From an uncultured bacterium (GTDB taxonomy: Bacteria > Myxococcota_A > UBA9042 > PHBI01): 56,614 nt of DNA. The notes beneath the pieces were generated by a model that searched no databases, had not been told where the DNA came from, and was given only the letters and a program-made list of their open reading frames with translations. The stretch lies in the NCBI GenBank assembly GCA_938040325.1, contig CALHXW010000078.1, forward strand, positions 1 to 56,614. The letters are read 5' to 3'. Below are positions 41,701-48,200 of this stretch, piece after piece. Position 1 is the stretch's first letter. Every line of letters starts with the position of its first letter. Position numbers and translations under genes: made by a program.

Positions 41701-42244
41701 GTTCGGCCTCGTCACCGGCACCGATGACACCAACACCGACATCTTTGTGCCCGATGCCGACCCCTCGACGACGACCGACCCGACCAACGGCGACAGCGAC
41801 TTTGATGGGGTCGCCGACGGTAGCGAGGACACCAACGGCAACGGCCGCATCGACGATGGTGAGGGCGATCCGTCGTGGCCAGGTGATGGCCGTGAAGACA
41901 CCGATGGCGACGGATTGACGGATCGGCAGGAAGTCACGATCTATGGAACCGACCCCAACGACAAAGACAGCGACAACGATCGTCTCGATGACAAGCTTGA
42001 GGTCGACGTGCATCAGACGGACCCCAACAACCCCGACACAGACGGCGGCGGTGTGATCGACGGCTTCGAGGTCGCCACCGGCAACGACCCGCTGTCGGCC
42101 GACGATGACTTTGACGCGGCCCAGCTCAGCGGGGACACCGTCTTTGGCTGCCAACAGGGAACGTCGCCGAACGTTCCCTGGCTATTGCTGTTGGCGCTCT
42201 TCGTCCTGCTTGGACGGAGCAGCCGCCGTAAGGAGCGCTCGTGA
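29702..42244 (+). CDS. Giant modular surface protein with GEVED and EGF-like head and sorting tail
   Basis: The 4180-residue product starts at ATG 29702 (AGGGGAAG just upstream). A long basic n-region precedes the signal peptide core (CFAVVLLLGLSAATTHA, cleavage near residue 80). In order: a lamin-tail-like segment near 313; four GEVED domains (about 476-1214; DYGDAPD motifs) interrupted by one DUF4215; eight EGF-like repeats (about 1260-1538); a DUF11-like domain (1590-1713); six DUF4215 repeats (1713-1950); beta-sandwich modules from about 1955, 2224 and 2496 alternating with MopE-like motifs; a lamin-tail domain (2803-2996); a Cys-paired module near 3130; a TSP3-like calcium-binding array (3295-4130); and LSGDTVFGC (Cys4150), a membrane segment and an RSSRRK end. 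It is predicted to be a calcium-loaded, cell-surface protein. The stop overlaps the next giant's GTG by 4 nt. Confidence 0.92.
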   Translation: MKVSPASQNRSATARRAQLASISHRASGESHETTGGPTWRAPARELPGGGRRRRRSLAPCFAVVLLLGLSAATTHAAPAVHIDTTLAGATPDGSVGASEYVGTSSGVGEGGFMMIGDPAGTAPITIGIDSDAAGNLFFGLLEPAGGTCGITGSDTVVIYLDADASAATGFANTTGFTDNGDLGRAAVSAMGTNAGPPRADLTFPTDFGAEYAIAFNGGAATLYELKAGVGHVAVTNPTVDASGCVIELSDVNLDDMGLAPGATFTWFATLLNASNAYRSNEFHGVTTPPSADIAVNPFTMADGDFNTFTTTRAVINEIDPNQGINDTAEFVEIRSVDTPMAVATGTVLVFYSETTGQVHAVVDVTGTTDAATLLQTGSLAAESIPDAGLTAYFVGSASEFSVGDPPALAPMERLIDTIAYNGAAALMLAFGVTVEHDENTHLAATTESINFCPTNAAPLTFEMATPTPGTANACTAYDYGDAPDSYTTLFASGGPEHALGSGIVLGASADGEADGQPPISPATAPTGDDTDGNDDDDGVVFAVPAAPAPTPYYAGNTSATVSVTTNGCGGVTCHLNGWIDFDNDGTFSAGEQIFINTVVTGTSTQTFMIPATTGAGDRVARFRLCDSTTSCNTVGGQAANGEVEDHVVTIVRLDLGDAAAAGGTPYPTLLANGGAAHIVGVAGAPVLGTTVDDDNDGQPSADADGDDMDADGDDEDGIVFPAAVVRGANTISYTITGGPGVLSLWADTNQNGVFETSERLLNDLAVAVGASTMQTITIPAGALAGVTHVRVRVCGATGSCNTPTGIANQGEVEDYQVEIAGLDYGDAPDTGSFPAGTMASYAYKTLAANNGARHVVTGLQFGASNTSETDGTSSATAAADAGDDGITFSAPLVAGDTAAPVTIALSGVTSDAIVFAWIDFNQDGTFDNGTEKIVANTGLTVTGNVITNHTFAIPSSALGGNTFARFRVTNASINDAQTPEGLASAGEVEDYQVTIVKCGDGVLAAPEVCDDGNTAAGDGCSATCTVETPNWTCTAVAGATSSCECASTYFGAMCTDRYDFGDASYLTTIAQGGPRHLLGGALRLGTLVDADADGAASPMADGDDAMGDDEDGVAFAASPRAGNNNAGVTVTVTGVNGLLNAWIDFNENGSFSDAGEQIFSDEAVSASANSLTFAIPATAAGGKTFARFRVSTAGGDNPTGTAADGEVEDYEIYIISCGDGVVDSPETCDDSNQASGDGCSSTCATETNWNCPAAGGACQCAPDQYGPMCANFCTPAANCSSQGTCDSNGDCTCNTDYFTSDCSVMCNPTTTCSGTGTCTAAGTCSCNANYYMADCSVFCDAATTCDGNGSCNTSTGACDCDANYFTSDCSEFCEPTTTCTAHGTCDSAGDCDCDTGYFTDDCSVFCDAATTCSGTGSCDGTTGLCDCAADYYTADCSVFCDAATTCDGNGSCTAAGTCSCDANYYGAGCTVFCDAGLTCNSNGTCDAATGACDCDPGFFGANCTSFCDDATTCSGNGVCNAGTGGCTCDPGFSGPDCTCGDGVRGPTEGCDDGDITPGDGCGATCLVESGFQCTEPAGGGISTCAAESDLLVTTVTPTPTSVYAGGNVTLAIDVENLSTVGDTGVTVSFPLPADTSFAGGANCALANPTTVECTLGGTSALTASGTATVSPILTVAASATITSITLTASVTGNQPDADLTNNATTGSFGVKFCGDGAVEAGVEGCDAGSNNDDTIPNRCRTDCSVPSCGDGVVDNGEQCDDGDGDNNDDCPDVAPLGTCQFATCGDGVIDMEGPVTDACDDGNSSDTDGCVTSPSGQCVLATCGDGHIRSTGANPELCDDGNAITTDDCPSGPAGTCRPSACGDGFVDMQGPNTEGCDDGNQSNADACPDGVGGSCQANSCGDGFVNRSVVNGRFAEDCDEGGILLPGDGCSASCRLEAGYTCDGQTQTVCTADCGTVHDFSAGDFGWVAGASGFAHGASTTFSATGWETRLSSSLPTVSITAVLQQTFVVPSANEAAEPTLQVSYALDGATGDCLSVIVGTSTNTATGTQVANTCTSTAGDTLAADLSAYAGQSLIVSLVFNSSASTSVRSGAFITEVALVSDADGDSLPEYLGRATCDPCVDADADGYGTAASNAPATCPNGSALDCDDTTTSVQPNTLELCTNGIDDNCDGDTDATDDYCFEDCGNFIDDGVGLTPGSPGDGLIDCAAASCSTGDPFCDTPCLYDWTFRSGPTFTVEPTSDNIFTHTGGSPGVWSTAGLVSTSREVGRIQLANVPFGTAADRGPEPKLLVSYALDADPVGRDVVGVCINNPQCDATSTTDFFELTDASTTLAVGTVDLTPYLGQAQLTITLVFDTIEAKTYPSVGGLQIFSVRLGSDVDSDGAFEGSLAACDRCWDADNDGYGSPSSPAGGLATCPVPNVVDCDDTTSQASPGSGTETVCGDGLDNDCNGLIDALDPSCGSEDCANMVDDNGDGAVDCDDVTCSADPACAVCATRFTLEKGNASTQTAAGWSVLTSSGPDLFQWGSTPSSFGGDGGYWTNIGANIDAGRSGNVSTWLRRTVTVPAGLSVPVFEMVYDMSGTADVSVSVCFDPGIESACTRAIPANVAWTSSASSPSTGTASSLVNQTYHDGTYDHALIPIPRGVVDVVVAFEATTGAGSALPSVPGLFITEMGVVSDADLDGIYENSDATCDHCVDRDGDGQGDATVIGADLTTCPQPHADCDDTDATVFLADFTPAGSAGTEACYVGGSTADNDCDGLTDPSDPDCRVCGNGTVEIGEGCDDGGTQPNDGCSATCQVEAGGFYLTELHLKSLFGNQAEQWFEVYNATQTPLSVTMSDLSFTNAAGQTVSFSSGCTALTTTTIAPGDFYIVALGPETDGDFADQTRVDAICTGFTLLDSGDLLDIKTNTGATLDKVDWRGADWGCITQNLQRVVGGQPKSRSLVLMNHPTATATQLNGTENDLAANWCLAGPTEFYSNTNNHFGSPGAEGGCGEILCDGSDDDCDLQVDEVTELADADGDGTCNERDCAPTEATCNSDCTSDFDSDGVTDCLDDCEDIDGDDYGVDGANGTCSLGQEPPQCDNAFGINPGVSEATPAECSDGIDNDCDGLRDCRDVTCQAQPVCDAELCATAQPVGCGFVTELVAVSDDFPVCNVGGVRVNSPTGPDQVFSFTAPTTGNVTLTIDNLGARRHELFVSTGASGCSETDCSAVTQIAGSSCANGGNMLLAVTQGETYSIVVKSMGGCNNGANIRARFAVSCAEVCNNGTDDDADGNADCADVECINEPTCLTADFDGDGVSNAFEALCGTDPLVATESPLDDAFLNPDGDSQLNCVDVDDDDDGASDVAELASCLDPESKNKSNEHPALDICTGAAPCGPAGQANCVTAGADGNCNGAVDTTEFLCSAIEDNCGDGLDDDSDGFVDCDDNQCVPTSFCAFDDFDNDGVPNGIELQCLTDPLSNLTTPTPAQADDPDSDGLANCSDVDDDGDGFDDVQEAICNSDPRDFAVRPPDLDNDLLCDDVDPDDDGDGFDDTTELNCGSDPRDNNNRPNDLVRDPDQDDLCNNIDDDDDGDGWSDFVESQCGTDPLLFASNPTINNQDVDNDMLCDILDLDDDGDTWPDTLENTCGTDTHDPIDVPIDTDGDTICDAVDGDDDGDGVPDAIEIRCNTSTVDATVLPAPVDQEDPDGDDLINCEDDDDDGDGLPDAAELIAGSDPLDPDSDSDGIPDGTEDANQDGVLDPEETSPTRADTDGDGLDDNIELASCYPTGAATCEPTLPYDSDTDGDGLSDGDEDRDLDGTLDADETSPIVADTDGDATDDGTEVQCDSDPLDSDSVPPDYDDDGVCDALQADTDFDGTPDGVEVYCGTDPLDNGSTPSLADLTDLDSDGILNCADADDDGDGFSDADEITCGTNHLSLPDRPVQVDVEDYDNDGLLNCVDTDDDGDGASDDDEELLGTNPLDMDSDDDGLADGQEVAINTNPLSPDTDNDGIQDGTEFGLVTGTDDTNTDIFVPDADPSTTTDPTNGDSDFDGVADGSEDTNGNGRIDDGEGDPSWPGDGREDTDGDGLTDRQEVTIYGTDPNDKDSDNDRLDDKLEVDVHQTDPNNPDTDGGGVIDGFEVATGNDPLSADDDFDAAQLSGDTVFGCQQGTSPNVPWLLLLALFVLLGRSSRRKERS
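33510..34315 (+). repeat. Eight tandem EGF-like repeats within the GEVED giant
   Basis: About 806 bases encode eight units of roughly 33 residues, each with six Cys in the order TTTCxGxGxC, CxC, YYxxDCS, FC. Several units are almost the same at the protein level (DCSVFCDAATTCDGNGSC occurs twice). At the DNA level the copies share long blocks, so unequal recombination could change the copy number. The N-terminal heads of the other two giants also contain EGF-like cysteines, but without such a regular array. Confidence 0.8.
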
Positions 42245-45200
42245 GCGTGAGATTGAGCGTGAGAGCAAACGTGAAGCGATGGGGCCAGCGGGCCGCTGTC
42301 TCTGTAGTGGCGCTGGTTGGCGTCGTTGCCGTGAGCACCGGTGTCGCCCACGCGACCTGTGCTGCGCCGTGCGGAGCCAACGAGACCTGCGTCGAGGACC
42401 CGGTCGGCACGTTCACATGTGAGTGTGTCGCCGGGATGTACGGCCCGACGTGCGCCAGCTCTTGCCCAGGCACCGCTGCCAACCCCTGCGGGTTCGGCGT
42501 GTGCAACGACGGCCGCACCGGTGACGGTGTCTGCACCTGCGCAGCCGGCTACTACATCGACGCCGGCGGCACGCTGGTGACCAGCGGGCCTGATGTCTGC
42601 CAGGAGACCGTCTGCGGCGACAACAACACGGCGTCGGCGGTGGAGACGTGCGACGACGGCAACAACGCCCTCGACGACGCCTGCCCCTCGGGCCCGACCG
42701 GCAGCTGCCTGACCGCAACCTGTGGCGACGGCTTCGTTTGGACGACAGCCGGGGGCAACGAAGAGTGCGACGATGCGGCCGCCAACAGCGACACCCTCGC
42801 CGACGCTTGCCGCACCGACTGTACCAACCCGCGCTGCGGTGACGGCGTCGAAGACACCGGCGAGATGTGCGACGACGGCAACACCAGCGACTCCGACGAC
42901 TGTCCGACCAACTGTCAGCCCTCAGCCTGCGGCGACGGCTTTCTGCACCAGACCGATGAAGGCTGCGACGATGGCAACCAAGACAACCACGACGGCTGCC
43001 CCGACGGCGTCGGCGGCACCTGTCAGGTGCGCAGCTGCGGTGACGGTTTCGTCGACCTGACGCTCGGCCCCGACGGCTTGCCGGCTGAAGAGTGCGACGA
43101 CAACAACAGCAGCGACGGCGACGGCTGCGACAGCTCATGCCGCTTGGAGCCTGGCTACACGTGCGGCGGCATCGCCCCCACCCTTTGCTCGCTCGACTGC
43201 GGGACGCTCTTTGACTTCACGACTGGGCCCTTCAACTGGCGCCCACGCACCGGCACCAACTCGCTGGCACACGGAGCGATGACAGGGGGCACCACCGGCT
43301 TTGAGACGGCACTCAACGACGTGATCGACTTTAGCCCGGCGACGTATGCCATCGCCTCGACGGTGGCGTTTCCGACCCTAGCGAACGTCGGCGAGCCGCG
43401 ACTCGAGCTGACCTACACCCTCGACGTCAACGACACTGGCGGGAGCGACTGCCTGAGGGTCTTTATCTCGACCACGGGGACCCCAACCAGCGCAGACGAG
43501 GTCTTTGAAGACTGCGTGTCGACGACATCCGGTACCGAGTCGACCGCGATCGACGTCTCTGCGTTTGCCGGCACAACCGCGGTCGTCACGGTCGAGCTGG
43601 TCGCTGGCAGCAGCGCGGTCGGGCGCACCGGACTGCAGCTATCGGGCGTTGCTGTCGGAGGCGACGCAGATGGTGACAGTGTCCTGGACTACAAGGGCCT
43701 TGCCTGCGGTGACGGCTGCGTCGATGGCGACATGGACGGCTCAGGGACGGCGTGGTCCCGCGACGCTTCGACGTGCGGCGACGGTCGCATCGATGACTGC
43801 GACGACTCGAGCGCGCTTGCGGAGGTCGGCAACACCGAGGTCTGCGACAACGGTGTCGATGACGACTGCAACGGTGGCGCCGACGCCGCCGATAGCTTCT
43901 GCTTCGAAGACTGCTCCAACGGCATCGACGACGGCGGCAATGGGCTGGTCGACTGCGACGACCCGTTCTGCGACGGAACGGCGTTCGACCCCGCGGTCGT
44001 CGACCCGTTCTGCGCGGATCCGTGCGAGGAACAGTGGTCGTTCATCTACGGTCCTGGCCCGTGGATTGCTGAGACCATCGGTGGCACCAGCATCTGGAAT
44101 CGGCCGAGCGGCGACCCCAGCGAGAGCGCGTGGCAGACCGAGCTTCCGCTGACGACCAATCGCTACGTAGGCCGCTTTCATCTCACCAACATCCCCTTTG
44201 GGGACGCGACCGTGGTCGGCCCGGCGCCAGCGGTCGAGGTCGAGTTCCTCCACCAAGGCGACGCCGCGTCGCGCGACGTGCTTGCCGTCTGCGTCAACGA
44301 CACGGCCTGCGAGGGCAACCAGGCCAACATCAACGTCATCGCCGACAGCCCCAGCACCACATGGCAGAAGGTCACGGTCGACCTGAGCGCGTTCCTTGGC
44401 GACCCCACCATCACGCTGACGATCCTCTACGACACGTTTGAGGGCAACGTGCCGATGACCGTCGGCGCATCGGTCCGCTCGATCCGGCTCTTCTCGGATG
44501 TCGATGGCGACGGCTTCTCCGAGCGCGGTGTCGCCGGTTGTGACCCGTGCTATGACGCCGACAACGACTTCTACGGTGATCCGGCAAGCCCCGACCTCAC
44601 CGCGTGCTTGGCGTTTGGACCCGACCCGGCCAACCCCCTGTCGGACTGTGACGACACCGACATCAACGTGTCGCCGGTCAACGCGACGGAGCTCAACTGC
44701 TCCAACGGCAAAGACGACGACTGCGATGGCTTGGTTGACGCCTTCGATGCCGCCGACTGTGGCGCTGAGGACTGCGCCAACGGTGTCGACGACAACGGTG
44801 ACGGCAACATCGACTGCGCCGACCCCATCTGCGCGGGCTCGCTGGCCTGTGGCGAGTGCAGCTTCGGCTACGACTTTGTTGTGGGCGAGCCGACCAACGG
44901 CACGGACACCGGTGCGTCGGGTGCCTGGCTGTCGACCGGACGCGTCGACGATCCGACGCCGCCGACCGACCGGATTGTCTTTCAGTACGGCACCTCCACC
45001 ACCCACAACGCCAACGGCTGGGACACCCGGCTCAACGCGGACGTCGACGCAGCGACTGCCGGAAGCTGGCGCACCCAGGGCTGGCTGACACGGACCATCG
45101 ATGTGCCACCGACCATGCCCGAGCCGCGCCTCGACCTTCGCTACTTCCTCGAGGGCGCCGACGGCACCACGACGCTCGGCGTCTGCTTCAACGTCGCGAC

Positions 45201-48200
45201 CACCACCTGCAACGCTGGGCAGCCAGGAAACTTTGCCTGGTTCACGACGTCCAACACCGTTCCTACGGGCGGCGCGGCGTCGCCTGTGGTCAATGACATG
45301 TTTAACGATGGCTACTACGACCATGCGTTGATCCCGATCCCGAAGAACGCCAACGACGTCGTCATCGTCTATGACACGGTCGATGCCGCGGGCGCTTCGT
45401 TGAACGCTCCCGGCGTCTTCATCGAACGACTCGTTGTCCGCAGCGACATCGACCTCGACGGACTACCGGAGAACGTCGCAGGCGCTTGCGACACCTGCGT
45501 GGACCGCGACGGCGACGGCCGCGGTGACCCCAGCGTGGTCGCAACGGACCTGATCAGCTGCCCGGTGGCCGACGTCGTAGACTGCGACGATGAGGACGCC
45601 TCGGTCTACCCGCGTCCCGCGGAGATGGACAGCGTGGCACGCGACCTCTGCTACGTCGCGACCGACATGCCTGTCGACAAAGACAACGACTGCGACGGAT
45701 TGGTGGATGGCCAGGACCCGGACTGCATCATCTGCGGCAACGGCCGGATCGAGACCGGCGAGACGTGCGACGACTCCAACACGATGTCAAACGACGGCTG
45801 CAGCGCGACCTGTCAGGTCGAGGCCGGTAGCCTTTACGTCACGGAGCTGCACCTGGCGGTGGTCTTCGGCAACACCGGCGAGCAGTGGCTCGAGCTCTAC
45901 AACGCATCCAACATCAACATCAACGTGCGCGACGTGAACCTGGCGCTGGCAAACGGCAGCGGCCAGAGCGCCAGCTTTGCGCTGGGCGACACAAGCTGCA
46001 CGGTCCACTCGACCTTCACCATCGTCAGTGGCGGCTACTACGTGATCTCGTTCGGTGCCCCCAACCAGTCGGACTTCGCCCAGACCGCTGATATCGACGC
46101 CACGTGCACCCTGCCCCTCGCCAACGGCGGCGACACGCTGACGCTCACTCAGGAGACCGGCGGAAACGTGCAGCAGGTCGACCAGGTGGACTTCACCTCC
46201 TGGAGCTGCCTCACTCAAAACGCGGTGCGCCAGCTCCCAACGGGTCCGCTTCGCGGCCGCTCGATGATGCTGAGGGATCCGACCAACTCCAACAGCGCCG
46301 TCAACGACGATGTCTCGCGCTGGTGCCTTGCTGGGCCGACCGACACCTACTCGTCAACGGGCGCTCACCTCGGCTCGCCGCGCGGCCCCGGCGCCTGCTC
46401 GGAGCTCATCTGCGACGGGGTCGATGATGACTGCAACGGCATCACCGACGAAGGGCTCACCGACACCGACATGGACGGCGTTTGCGACGCCCAAGACTGC
46501 GAGCCGACCATCGACACCTGCAGTACCGGGCCGAGCTGCACCAATGACGACGACGGCGACGGACGGGTCGACTGCAGCGATGCATGCACCGACAACGACG
46601 GTGACGGCTATGGCTCGCCCGGTCTCGCCGACTCGCCGGGTAACCCGCTGGCCTGCGCCGGCTTCGAAGACCTCATCTGCGACACCAACGTCCTGGCGTT
46701 CCCGGGCAACCCAGAGTTCGACCCGTCCTTGGGCGCCAACCAGGACTTCAAGTGCACCAACGGGCTCGACGACGACTGCAGCGGTCTCAGTGACTGCCTT
46801 GACCCAGGCTGTGCGAGCCGCGACGTCTGCGAGGCAGAGACTTGCGCCCGAGCGGTGCCGCTAGCGTGTGGCGACATCGTCGAGGTCCGTCCCCTGTCAG
46901 ACGACTTCGACGCGTGCATTGCGGGCGCAGCCTCCGGCGGTGCCGACGCTGTCTACAGCTTCACGTCCCCAAGCAACGGTGAGGTGACGTTCATCCAGAC
47001 GAACCTGGGCACCAAGCGCTTTGGGATCGAGCTTGCCACGAGCTGCAGCGAGACGAGCTGCACGGACGTGGTCGAAACGGCCAACACGGGCTGCGTCTCT
47101 GGCGGCCGCCTGGACGCGACCGTGGTTGGCGGGCAGACCTATTTTGTTCGCTTGCAGCATGTTGGCAGCGAGTGCAGCCAAGGATCCGGCGGGCTTGGAG
47201 AGCTCGTCGTGTCGTGCGCTGAGGCGTGTGATGGCTTGGGGATCGATGAGGACGCTGACGGCGACGCCGACTGCGCCGACACCGACTGCATCGCCTCCGC
47301 AGCGTGTGCCGACAGTGACTTTGACAACGATGGCGTGAGCAACGGCGACGAGCTGATCTGCGGCACAGACCCGCTGGTCGCCGGCGAGCAGCCCACCGAC
47401 GATGCGTTCCTCGATCCCGATCTCGACCTGATGCTCAACTGCGTCGACCTCGACGATGACAACGATGGCGCCAGCGACACGACGGAGCTGGCCAACTGCG
47501 CCAACCCGACGTCCAAAAACGACCCGATGGCCCACCCAGAGCTCGACATCTGCGGGATGGCCGCCAGCCCATGCGGCGACCCTGCACCCGAGGAGTGCGA
47601 CCTCGCGCAGGTCGATGCCAACTGCAACGGCCAGTTCGACACGACGGAAGCGGTCTGCGGCGTTCGCGAGGACAACTGCGGCGACAACATCGACAACGAC
47701 AGCGACTCCGACGTCGACTGCTTCGACGAAGACTGTGTGCTCGACCCCTTCTGCCAGTTCACCGACTTCGACCAGGACGGTTCGCTCAACATCACCGAGC
47801 TCTTTTGCCTGACGGACCCGCTCGACGGCAGCAGCTTCCCCTCACCTCCACAGCTGAGCCAGGATCCTGACGAGGACGACATCCCCAACTGTGCCGATGA
47901 CGATGACGACAATGACTCCTTCACCGACACCGAAGAGATCATCTGTGGCTCCAGCCCGTTAGACGCGGCGTCGACGCCGACCGATACCGACGGCGACGGC
48001 CAGTGTGACAACGTCGACCTCGACGACGACAACGACCTGGTCACGGACGAGGCCGAGGTCCTCTGCGCGTCCGATCCGCTCGACGCGACATCTCTGCCAA
48101 CGGACCCCGAGCACGACAACGACGGGGACGGGCAGTGCAACGAGATCGACGTCGACGATGACGGTGACAGCTGGTTCGACTTCCAAGAGGCCGAGTGCCA